Of a stretch of DNA of 64,000 bases, positions 35,436-45,900 are shown piece after piece. A program made the position numbers and the translations under genes. The stretch spans positions 74,800,154 through 74,864,153 of the forward strand of contig CM065298.1 in assembly GCA_032871835.1 (NCBI GenBank). The letters run 5' to 3'. Source of the DNA: Dipteronia dyeriana (Eukaryota > Streptophyta > Magnoliopsida > Sapindales > Sapindaceae). The notes under the pieces were generated by a model. It was not told the origin of the DNA. It made no database searches and saw nothing but the letters and a program-made list of their open reading frames with translations. The first letter of the stretch is position 1, and each line of letters opens with the position of its first letter.

Positions 35436-36515
35436 TGTTAATAGGGAAATTTGGCTTGGAGTCAAAGAGAAATTTTCCACCCACAATCGACAATCATGAA
35501 GCCTGGAAAAGCCACCCCATAAGAGCAGGAAAGGCCGGTTTGGCTTCAAAGTTACCGGAAGATAAGCCAGACGCGATAGGGACGAGCCCCTACAGGAGAA
35601 CTGGAGCCCGGGCTTCTCCAGGCCATCTATCGAGAAACCTCGGCTCAAAGGTCGAGCTCCACAATCGGCCGTAAATTCTAGGGGAAGTCTTTAAGCTCAA
35701 GGGACATTCAAAAGAAGCCTGTTGTTCTTCACGGGCATGAGGGAAGAATCACGCATGGATCGACACTACCCCAGCTACCTCCCGGAAAGGTTTACAAGAG
35801 CACCTCAAACCCTCACAGGTCAGGGAAAATCCATCTTAAGCTTCTAAGAATAGAGCCAAAGCATGGATCCACCTCACTTTACGGGGCAACGGGCAGCTGG
35901 CAGGGTGACCTCCAAGAAGATCGATGGCACGAATGCATACAGGATCATCTCCACATGATATCAACATACACGTTAAGAGTTTAAATTCAAATAAGGGAAC
36001 CAACTTATCTTCAGCAACGATGCCATCGAATCCGGAAACAATTCAAATTTAAATAAAAAATCTCGTCTGATAAGGAGGGAACAGATTCATGAGATTACGG
36101 TAGAGTATTCGTAAACAAAAAACCTACTTAGACTATATATATATGTGAAACCATCAAAGGGAGGGATATAGAAAAAAAAAACGAACGACAGAGACAAAAT
36201 TATAAACAGCAGACCTACACATAGAAGAAGGGCCTAAATTCTGATTACAGAACATGGTCACCTTCATCTCCACTATTCGACAGGCACCAAGGTGCCACCA
36301 CCCTACACCTCCGAGAGATTGTGAGCAGATAAGAGAGTTATTTGTATCTAAAAGCAATATATCAAATATAGAGCTCCCATTTATTGTTATTACCTCTCAT
36401 CTCTCTCTTAAATAGGTAGGGAACCAATGGTACCGACCTCGGCCACCGCTTTCGTGGTAGTGGTCTCAAGGGTGTTAACAGAAATTTCTCATCTCGAGTA
36501 AATTTCCCGTCAACA
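35436..36515 (+). mobile_element. 3' LTR of T4
   Basis: TGTTAATAGGG start and CCCGTCAACA end, about 1.08 kb; partner of 24367-25476. It is followed by GACTT, the right copy of the target duplication. Confidence 0.92.
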
Positions 36516-37422
36516 GACTTTTTCACTAATGGTGGCCATTAAAGAGTTGAATATTCTCTTATTTATGGCATTGATACATGTCATTAATAGGGTTGACTAC
36601 CTCTATTAATATGGTTGACCTCATTAATAGGGTTGACTACCTCCATTAACATGATTGACCTTATTAAATAGGGTTGACTACCTCTTTTAATACGATTGAC
36701 CTCATTAAATAGGGTTGACTTCCTCCATTTATACGGTTGGACCTCATTAATTTTGTTGACTACCTCTATTAATACGATTGTCCTCATTAAATAGGGTTGA
36801 CTACCTCCACTAATACGGTTTAACCTTATTAATAAAGTTAACTATCTCCATTAATACAGTTTGACCTCATTAATGGTATCGTAAATGTCATGAAAGTCAA
36901 CTCACTCTTCCTACGCTTTTTGGAAGAGAGCTCTGGTTTTATATATTGCTTCGGAGCGGTACTTTATAGAGGTTACCTGAGGTGTCGCTTGATATTTCTT
37001 GAGGGCGAGGTACCCCAGGTTCCAGTACACTAGCGGGGTCCCCATGGGACCACTCGATGGAGCTAGATCTATCTTGCTGGTCTTCCCATGGAGCTTGTGC
37101 TAACTATTTTATGAGCAAAATATCCCATAGGGTTCTAACCTTATAGCTAAGAGCTTGGTTGAGCTACACCGAGCTTTATCATGGAGCTCGACCTAATTAA
37201 GCAGGATTCTTGGCGGGGTAGCTGGCTTTAATTGGAGATCCTAATTGTATGCAAAGTGTTGAGAAGGTGTTCATTACCTCGCCCTGCTTCTACGGGGTCG
37301 TAAGGTACCTTGACCTAGAGGATCTCGATACCTCGCTACAAAGACCTGGATTTGGACCCTTGCTTAAAGGCTGAAAGGTGGAAAATTCTTCTTTGGTCCC
37401 TAGCCAAATTTTGCTATTAACA
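36516..37422 (-). mobile_element. N1 3' LTR, right portion
   Basis: Continues the N1 LTR after T4 and aligns with 43852-44711. It contains the GGTTGACTACCTC minisatellite (36585-36880) and ends TTGCTATTAACA at 37422, next to the N1 PPT-like end. Confidence 0.9.
36585..36880. repeat. Minisatellite of GGTTGACTACCTC / TTGACCTCATTAA units in N1 LTR
   Basis: Two alternating motifs of about 20 bp, TGACTACCTCNATTAATA and GGTTGACCTCATTAATA, form units of about 40 bp repeated some 7 times. The other N1 LTR carries the same array at 43915-44165 with fewer or shifted units. Confidence 0.88.
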
Positions 37423-38770
37423 GAAGTTCTATCTGACTTGAACACTGATATGTAGCTAAGGTTAGAGTCAGAATCTTGTGCTACATGATGAATTATGCTT
37501 GTCGCTTCGTACTGGTAACCATAATTGTTTCCAGTGCTTGACTTAACTAACCGGGGTACTAGACATTCTTGCCTTAGGAATCTTGGTACATTAGGCGAAG
37601 AAGATCCTGGTAGCCAACTAAGGCCACTTTTTCACCAGGTTTTTATACATAGGCAAAATATAGGCGAATTCAACGTACCTGCAAAATAAATGAGTGATGG
37701 CGGCTCACAGAAGGGGATATTTCCTTTGTGGAATTTCTAACGCTCTAGTCAGTGTAAAATTTGGTAAGTGAGAAAGGTCACAAGCCGTATTGCTCGATCA
37801 TGTCGGATGAAACTCCAGTGGCTAATCTAAGAGCCTGAAATTTCTGCTCCTAGATTGGTAGGCAACTATGCCACCCAGACCTTTCATGGCGGGGGTTAAC
37901 CCGACCATGGCAGCAGGATGACCTTTTGGTTGTTTTGGCCTCGTGATCTAGCAGGCAACTACATTCTTACGCTTAGATCCTTCTTGAGGGAGGTCACCCG
38001 ACTAAGGCATCAGGAACGCTAGCTACCCTAGTCTTGGGATCTAGATGGCAACCATTCACTTATACTCAAATCCCTCTTAGGGGAGGTAGCCCAACAAAAT
38101 CATCAGGGTGCTATCTAGCTATTTCTTAGTCTCGAGATGATCATTGTCGAAATACCATGGCGTTCCTCCTTGAGGGATTAATCCGGTCCAGGGCATCAAG
38201 AGGGCCATCTAGCTATATCCTGGTATTTTGATCCGGATGGTAACTATACACTTACACTCGGATCCTTCTTGGGGGAGGTCACCAGACCAAGGCATCAGGG
38301 TGATGAGGGGGCTTCCCCGATCAATCCTTAATCTCGAGATCTGGATGAAAACTATGCTCTTACACTCAGACCTTTCTCGGTTGGGGGTGGTGCCTGACTG
38401 AGGCATTATGAGCCCTATCTAGCTACACACTCAGACCCTTCTTAAGGGTCGAAGCCCAACCAAGGCATCATGAGCACTATCTAGCTATTTCCTTGTCTCG
38501 AGATCTTGCTGGTAACTATGCTCTTACACTTAGATCCTTCTTTGGGGTCGTAGCCTGACCAAGGCATCAAGAGCTCTATTTAGCTATATCCTGGTTTCAA
38601 GATCTATACGGAAGCTATGCTCTTACACTCAAATCCTTCTGGGGGGTCGTAGCCCAACCAAGGCATCAGGAGCGCTATCTAGCTATTTCCTGGTCTCAAG
38701 ATCTGGATGGCAACTATGCTCTTACATTCATATCCTTCTTGGGGTTGTCACCCGACCAATGCATCTCGAT
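37423..38770 (-). repeat. N1 3' interior: PPT-like end and about 100-bp tandem array (about 9 units)
   Basis: 37423-37436 is the PPT-like end (complement of GTCAGATAGAACTTC). 37437-37855 holds no recognisable coding sequence. From about 37856 to 38770 the Tat 100-bp unit repeats about nine times, with the anchor CAACTATGCTCTTAC-like sequence near 37863, 37948, 38046, 38235, 38347, 38513, 38611 and 38711. Some units are shortened. Orientation matches the minus-strand elements T1 and T6. Confidence 0.85.
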
Positions 38771-39380
38771 CATAGGTGAATGGTGATCACAGGAGAACTA
38801 TTACAGAGATCAAAATAAAAAGTGATATAAAACTCATGGTGTTACCAATACAAGGTTGTATCAATATGAAGAGGTACCGGTTGCTCTGAGTTATGGGTGT
38901 AGATGATAGAGTGACCTTCCATAAAAGGCACTTTTCATTGTAAAATAGTCACTATAAGAAATCGTCTCACGTTGGGGTCACTGCCTTTTCTACAGGGGTA
39001 CTAGAGAGAATAGTGAGCTCCTAGTCCCCAAGTGATGTGATTGTTTTTAAAGCCTGCTTGAGGTAGATGGGAGTCTTCAACAATCGTAATGGAGATTGAG
39101 ACTTCACTGTGAACGAATCAGGACCTCTGGGTGTTCCTTGAACGAATCGGGACATTGATGGATCACTAGGGCATTGAAAGACCCAGTAAAAATGGAGAAG
39201 AGCCGTCAGTGTGATAATCTTTGGGAGCAAGCTGATATTGTCGATGTAAAGTAGAATGTCTGCTCCTTCATATCCAGCCAGGTAGAGCTGAATCGACCTC
39301 CCCCCTTTAGTGTTAATGATGGATAGAAAATAGAGGAGTTCAGAAAGCTACCGAGATAGCTGTGTATGTTTCCATTGTGG
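38771..39380. other. N1 interior without recognised genes
   Basis: About 600 bp between the tandem array and the aORF-like remnant. I see no open frame with known motifs, no array and no match to other parts of the window. It may be further decayed aORF sequence. Confidence 0.4.
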
Positions 39381-40190
39381 CTGGCCAGTCTTGAGGCTGC
39401 TGATGCAGACCCTGGTGCAAAGTCCTATATCGCATCAGAAGATCTATCCAAAGGAGAAGCTTCAGACCATCTTATCTCTCTACCTCCGCTAAGGATGTGT
39501 TAGACCATACAGAAACTACCAATGAGGGGGAGGTTCAGACTGGTTTGGTTAAAGAGGGAAATACCCGGGTTAATCCAACCTTGAGGAGGGTGGTGGTCCA
39601 GGCTAACATAGTCGAGGTGGAGGACACTCTCGTTGGTCCCGCTCAAATAAAGGTCTCATTTGAGGCAGTTGCGTAAGAGGCAAGTGAGCCCACAGCTGAT
39701 CTAGACATAGGTGCTTCAGATTGGAAAGTTACCCTTTCAAAGGAGGTCAAACCAGAAGTAGGAGGAATTGACCAAGGTAATGGAGGGAGCAGTCATTCTG
39801 GACGAAGCTTTGAACAAAGCTGGGGATAACACAGCTGAGGCGTAAGTAGATAATAAGCTGATGCATATGATACAGAGATACTCAAGTCCATATACTGTGC
39901 CTCACAAGGACTGCTCTGAAGATGGAAATAAAATTTGAAGGAAGAGGTCTAAACACCATGCAGCAATATGGCTGCCTTGAAGGCCAAAGCAGACACTTCC
40001 TTTACAAAAGGATGTCATTTACTAGATGGCTCAAACTCTTCTTCCCTTGTCTGACTTGAGTGTCATTGAAGGATGGAATCGGGAGGTGACCATGAAGCAA
40101 CGTTAGGGGATGATGACCCATCCTTCAACCAAGCAATGGGACTAGAGAGGAAGAAGCTGCTACTGTTGAGAAGTCTAACCAGAGTGGTGG
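39381..40190 (+). pseudogene. Decayed, divergent aORF-like remnant in N1
   Basis: The + strand (antisense to N1) keeps long, mostly open, acidic frames: SLEAADADPGAKSYIASEDL near 39390-39455, then, after a one-base shift, KDVLDHTETTNEGEVQTGL and VEVEDTLVGPAQIKVSFEAV with one stop. Near 40030-40095 the segment LPLSDLSVIEGWNREVTM resembles the aORF segment FPLELSSIPGWDREKEVM of T6 (about 55867-55918). That similarity is my only link to the aORF family; the rest is not alignable by eye. If correct, N1 keeps the antisense gene but has lost gag-pol, and the order of array and gene is reversed compared with T1 and T6. Confidence 0.5.
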
Positions 40191-42060
40191 ATCGGAACCC
40201 TGGTAGCTCACTAAGGCGATGAATGGCCTGATACAAATGGAGTTGAGCTACTTATATGGTAACTGTCTAGAGACATGCTTGGGATCCTATGAGTCCTCAA
40301 CAATCGATAGTAGGCGTTAGACCATGATGGAATGAACTAGGGCCGCAGTGACTCACTTGGGCGTTGACCGGCCCTGTACAAGAAGTGAGGAGCAACTAGG
40401 CCTTACAGCGGGGCTGCTACTCTAGAGGCTTGCTTAGACATGTAGGAGGCCTTACCAAAATATGGGAAGCTTTTGGGCTCTCCTTGATCAGATCGAGCTT
40501 AGGTGGCATGCTAGAGTGGTGAAAGGTCTGGTACATATGGAGTGAAGCCACCGGTTTGGTATTGGTCCAGAAGCATGCTTGGGATCTTAGAAGTCTCCAG
40601 CAATTGAAATAAGGCTCTGGACCTCGCTAGAATGAAATAGGAGCTCACTTTGGCGTTGACCTGTCAGGTATAAGAAGTGAGGAGCAACTGAGTCTTTACA
40701 GTGGGGCTGCTACTCCAGAGGCTTCTTAGGTGTGTGGGAGGCCTTACCAAAATGTGGGAAGCCTCTTGGCTGTCCTCGATCAGATCAGGCTTCGGTGGTT
40801 TGCTAGGGCGATGAATGACCCGGTACATAAGGAGTGAACCCATCGGTCTTATAGCGGTGCTACTTCTCTAGAAGCTTGCGTAGGCACGTAGGAGGCCTTC
40901 TCAAGAGTGGGAAGCTTCTGTAAAATCTTCGATCAGATTGGGTTTCGATGGCTTACTAGGGCGATGAATGGCCTGATACATATAGAATGAAGCCACCGAT
41001 CTGGTACTGGTCAAAAAGCATGCTTAGGATTCTAGAAGTCCCCAACAACTGAGAGAGGACTCTGGACCCTACTAGAATAAACTGGGAGCTCAGTGGCTCA
41101 GTGGCTCACTAGGCCATTGACCGTCTCGGTATAAAAGTGATGAGCCTTTAAGGCCTTGCAGCGGGCCTGCTATTCCAGAGGTTTCCTTAGGCACGTAAGA
41201 GGCCTTACCAAAATATAGGAAACCCCTGGGCTCTCCTCGATCAGATCGGGCTTCGGTGGCTTGTTGGGGCGATTAATGGCCCGGTACATAATAAGCGAAG
41301 CCACCGGTCTTGTAGCGGTGCTACTGCTCCAGAAGCTTGCTTAGGCACGTATGAGGCCTTACTAAGAGTGGGAATCTTCTAGGAATTTCTCGATCAGATC
41401 TGGCTTCGGTGGCTTGCTAAGGTGATGAATGGCCCGGTACATATGAAGCGAAGCCACCGATCTTGTAGCGGTGCTACTGCTCCAGAAGATTGCTCAAGCA
41501 CGTATGTGGCCTTACAAAATATGGGAAGCTTCTGGGAACTCTTTGATCGGATCAGGCTTTGGTGGCTTGCTAGGGCGATGAGTGGCCCGGTACACATGGA
41601 GCTAAGCCACCGATCTGGTACTGGCCCAGAAGCATGCTTGGGAACTTTGAAGTCCCTAGCAATTTAAATGAGGCTCTGGACCATGCTGGAATGGATCGGG
41701 GCCGTAACGGCTTACTTGGGCGTTGACTGACCTTGTATAAGAAGTAAACAGCCACTAGGCCTTGCAGAGGGGCTGCTACTCTAGAAGCTTGCTTAGGCAT
41801 GCAGGTGGCCTTACCAAAATGTAGGAAGCCTCTTGGTTGTCCTCGATCAGATCGGGCTTCGGTGGCTTGGTAGGATGGTGAATGGCCCGGTACTCATGGA
41901 GTCAAGCCACCGGTCTAGTATTGGTTTAGAAACATGCTTATGATCCTAGAAGTCCCTAGTAACTGAGAGAATGCTCTGGACCCTACTAGAATGAATCAGG
42001 AATTTAGTGGCTCACTTGGGCATTGACCGACCCAGTGCACGAGGTGTGGAGCCACTAATC
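40191..42060. repeat. N1 tandem array of about 300-bp and 153-bp units
   Basis: The anchor GGCCCGGTACATATGGAG-like sequence recurs at about 40230, 40530, 40821, 40974, 41282, 41434, 41588 and 41888, giving spacings near 300, 291, 153, 308, 152, 154 and 300. Long units contain GGCGTTGACC and AAGCATGCTTGGGA segments that short units lack. Shared blocks include GATCAGATCGGGCTTCGGTG and GAAGCTTGCTTAGGCACGTA. It is not seen in the other elements. Confidence 0.88.
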
Positions 42061-42646
42061 TTCTACTAGTTGTGCTGCTCGAGAAGCTACACAACTGAGT
42101 TGGCTTCTTAGACTCACGAGTCGACCTGCTACCGCTATCTAAGAGCTTTTGAAGGGTGGATACGGTGACATGAAGGGAACCGTATGACCAGGTCCAAGTC
42201 CAATGGATCTACTAGATAAGAGGTCTACCGGTAGCAGAGCAAATCTTTTGTAAGTAAGCATAAGAGGTGCAGTTCTACTATATAGGAGCTCTCGATGTAT
42301 CGGAATGGTTCAGCTATGTAGGAGATCTTTAAACGGGGAGATACTGTATTGGAACTCCATGATTATCTGAGCAGGTTCGCTATAGGAGCAGCATAATGAA
42401 CCGGTTCCAGTTGGAATCCCACGTACCATATTTCCTCCACAATGAACGAAACTTGTTAAATGACAAAATGAGCACCACATGCGATGCATAAGCGATATAG
42501 ACAAGTATGGAGAAATGACATCGTATATAGTAAATGATATTCCGTTAATAATAAATATGTTACCTCGATAATATAATGATACTCATGTAGAGACATGGAT
42601 GCTTTCAAAAGAGGTGTGGAAACTTCACACAGACGGCACCATAAAG
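42061..42646 (-). other. N1 5' leader and primer-binding site
   Basis: Non-coding leader of about 560 bp. At 42622-42646 the minus strand reads CTTTATGGTGCCGTCTGTGTG, the PBS family seen in the other elements, directly inside the LTR end TGTTAACC at 42647. No gag start is present. Confidence 0.75.
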
Positions 42647-44711
42647 TGTTAACCGAAAATTCTCTCAGGGTAAGGAATTACAGTTAACACCCTTGAGACC
42701 ACTACCAAGGAGGTAGTGGCCGGGGTTGGTACCTTTGGTACCTTGGTGATCTTGTAGGAATATGAAAGAGGATAAAACAGTAGGTAGGAGACAAGCCATC
42801 CCGCCCGTCGCGCTTCGTGCCTATGTAGTAGATATGGGGAGCTCGAGGTTCCCTTGCTAGTGTGAAAGGCGTGATCTTAGACCTTGTTCCCTGGTCTTGA
42901 TCCTCGAAAGGGGTCGGAACCCATCCTGGTACCTACAGCTCAGATCTAGAGCCCGATTCCTTCATGTAGTTCCCTGACCTTGATAACAAGTAAAGATGGG
43001 GGGCTTATCTAGCTCCAGTGTCGGAGAGCTCGAATTCTTCCATAGAGAGGATACGGGAGAGCTTCTCGACTCCATTCAATCTAGTCTGGGTGGTTTCTCC
43101 CCATCTTGATGTGTGACTTTGGCATGTAGATAGGAGGATAAGGGCGCTACATCCAACGGGGTATGAATCTAGCTTGTACACATATATACATGCATAGTAC
43201 ATGAGACAAATAAAAGAAACACAAGTCATATGTAGATGGAGGTGAACTGCCTAAGGGGGGAAAGCATCACAAGGGATCACATGTTGAAAACCCCCGAGGC
43301 AGTATCCAGAGGAAAGAGGAATACCCTTCTTCTATATAAATATCATGCGATGCTCCGAAGAGCTTACAAAGATGCCGAAGTAGTACAATGTATATGCTCC
43401 GGAGAACTTACAACAATGAGTGTTTACCGATACCGGTATTTTCCTGGTAAGGGTACACATACAATGATGATGTAGAGAGAACTTTTAACGAAGCATGTAG
43501 ACATGCCTAAGGCTGGTCGTTTTTGGGATTAGAAATGATATTGGTGATCTCGGCTCTGTGTTATGAGATCTCAGATGTCTCTTATCGATGCTATTACAGG
43601 TGTACATATACATGGTGTAACTACTTAGGCGTGCAAGACCGTGACTCTTGAATTTTTTTTCTTTCCATATTGAACACGATTCTTCATTTAATGTATTTGA
43701 TCGGATTGTAGCTAATATCTCGCAGAAAATGTGTGTGTTTCCTCTTCGGACTCTTCTTTCCTTGATAGGTGGGACTTTCTGTTGTTGTTGACCCAAAAAA
43801 TCGGATATGGAGGATATCTTGGAGGTAATGGTATTTTTTTCCTCTTAGGACTCTTTCACTAATGGTGGCAATTAAAGAGTTGAATATTCTCTTATTTATG
43901 GCGTTGATCAAGTCATAAATATGGTTGACTACCTCTATTAATATGGTTGACATCATTAATAGGGTTGACTACCTCCATTAATACGGTTGACCTCATTAAA
44001 TAGGGTTGACTACCTCTATTAATGCGATTGACCTTATTAATATGGTTGACTACCTCTATTAATATGATTGACCTCATTAAATAGGGTTGATTACCTCCAT
44101 TAATACGGTTTGACCTTATTAATATGGTTGACTATCTGCATTAATACGGTTTGACCTCATTAATGGTATCGTAAGTGTCATGAAAGTCAACCCTTTCTTC
44201 CTACGTTGTTTGGATGAGAGCTCTGGTTTTATGTGTTACTTCAGAGAGGTACTTTAAAGCGGTTACCTGAGTTGACGCTTGATATTTCTTGAGGGCGAGG
44301 TACCCCAGGTTCCGGTACACTGGCGGGGTCCCCAGGGGACGTCTAGATGGAGCTAGATCGATATTGCTGGTCTTCCCATGGAGCTTGTGCTAACTATTTT
44401 ACGGGCGAAATATCCATAGGGTTTCAACCTTGTACCTTGGAGCTTGGTTGAGCTACAACAAGCTTTATCATTGAGCTCGACCTAATTATGCAGGATTCAT
44501 GGCGGGGTAGCCGGCTTTAATTGGAGAGCCTGAATGCATGCAAGGTTTTGAGAAGGCGTTGATTATCTCGCCCTGCTTCTACGGGGTCGTAAGGTACCTT
44601 GACCTAGAGGACCTCGATACCTCGCTATGTAGACCCAGATTTGGATCCCTGCCTGAAGGCTGGAAGGTGGAAAATTCTTCTTTGGTCCCTAACAAAATTT
44701 TGCAATTAACA
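42647..44711 (-). mobile_element. 5' LTR of N1
   Basis: Uninterrupted 2.07-kb LTR and partner of the T4-split LTR. It holds the empty target site of T4 at 43846-43856 and a minisatellite at 43915-44165. It ends GCAATTAACA at 44711, two bases from the start of the T5 LTR on the opposite strand. Confidence 0.92.
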
Positions 44712-44713
44712 AT

Positions 44714-45821
44714 TGTTAATAGTGAAATTTTGGCCAGGGATCAAAGAGAAATTTTCCATCTATAATCGACAATCATAAAGCCCGAAAAGACTGTAAAGCC
44801 ACCCCGCAGAAGCAGGGAAGGCCAGTTCGACTTCAAAGCTACCAGAAGATAAGCTTGTCACGACTGGGATGAGCCCCCACAAGAGTACTGGAAGCCGGGC
44901 TTCTCCAGGCCATTTAACAAAGAACCTCAGCTCTGAGGTCGAGCTTTATAACCGCCCCGTAGATGCTAGGGGAAGTCTCCAAGCTCAAGAGAGCTTCGAA
45001 AGAAGCCCGCCAAACTCTCCAGAAGCCAGCTGTCCTTGCTGGACATGAGGGAAGAATCACGCCTAAATCTAAACTACCCCAGCTACCTCTTAGGAGGGTC
45101 TACAAGAGAACCTCAAGCCACTAAGGGTCAGTGAAAATCCATCTTAAGCTTCTAAGAACAGAGCCAGAGTAGGGATCTACCTCGCTCTACGGGGCAATAG
45201 GCAGCTGGCAAGGTGACCTCCATAAATATCCATGGCACGAGTGCACGCAGAATCATCTCCACATAATATTTACATGTACGTCAAGAGTTCAAATTCAAAT
45301 AAGGGAACAAACTTATTTTTGTCAACGATATCATCGAATCCGGAAACAATTCAAATTTAAATAACAAATCCCGTCCGATAAGGAGGGAACGGATTCATGA
45401 GATTAAAGTAGAGTATTCGCGAACTAAAAACCTACTTCGACGGTATATATATGTGAAGCCAAGCATGGTAAAAAGGGGAGACGACAACGAACGACAGAGA
45501 CAAAATCATAAACAACAGATATACACATAGAATGAGGGCCTAAATTATGATTTCAGAACACGGTCACCTTCATCTCCACTATTCGACAGGCACTGAGTTG
45601 CCACCACCCTACACCTTCGATAGATTGTGAGTAAACAAGAGAGTTATTTGTATTTTCAAGAAATATATCAATGATAAAGCTCCCATTTACTGTTATTACA
45701 ACTCGTCTCTCTCTTAAACAGGTCGGGAACCAACGGTATTGACCCCGGCCACAGCTTTCGTGGTAGTGGTCTCGAGGATGTTAACAGAAATTTCACATCT
45801 CGAGCAAATTTCCAGTCAATA
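44714..45821 (+). mobile_element. 5' LTR of T5
   Basis: TGTTAATAGTG start and AGTCAATA end (CA decayed to TA), 1.11 kb. It aligns along its length with both T4 LTRs, including the TATATATATG TATA-like motif near 45443. Confidence 0.9.
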
Positions 45822-45900
45822 CTTTCTAGCGTTGTCTGTGGGAAGCCTCTCACACCACCATCTTTTCACATTCAAAAAGTTCGTTATTTCAAAGTCATCG

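Larger units (their letters stand above)
24367..36515 (+). mobile_element. Complete Ty3/gypsy Tat-lineage element T4 (plus strand)
   Basis: Full-length element of 12.1 kb: 5' LTR 24367-25476, PBS, gag, protease, RT, RNase H, archaeal-type RNase H, integrase, tandem array 31660-31960, antisense aORF 32499-35098, PPT 35425-35435, 3' LTR 35436-36515. Target duplications are GACTC (24362-24366) and GACTT (36516-36520). The uninterrupted site survives in the other N1 LTR at 43846-43856 (GGACTCTTTCA). Over the first about 245 bp the two LTRs differ at about 30 positions by eye, mostly transitions, so the insertion is old or heavily deaminated. Confidence 0.93.
23166..44711 (-). mobile_element. Non-autonomous Tat-like LTR element N1, holding T4 in its 3' LTR
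   Basis: Two 2.1-kb LTRs of one family bound this element: 23166-24366 plus 36516-37422 (3' LTR, split by T4) and 42647-44711 (5' LTR). A PPT-like end lies at 37423-37436 and a PBS-like site at 42622-42646, both in the right place for a minus-strand element. The 5.2-kb interior has no gag, protease, RT or integrase; it holds two tandem arrays and a decayed aORF-like stretch. Flanking bases do not show a clear target duplication. Confidence 0.8.

Noticed and set aside
36584..36787. Repetitive open frame (Ile/Asn/Glu/Val-rich) as a possible repeat protein
   Set aside because: It is a by-product of the minisatellite in the N1 LTR.
23161..44716. Target-site duplication of N1
   Set aside because: The left flank (ATATT, in an AT microsatellite) and the right flank (ATTGT, next to the T5 LTR) do not match convincingly.
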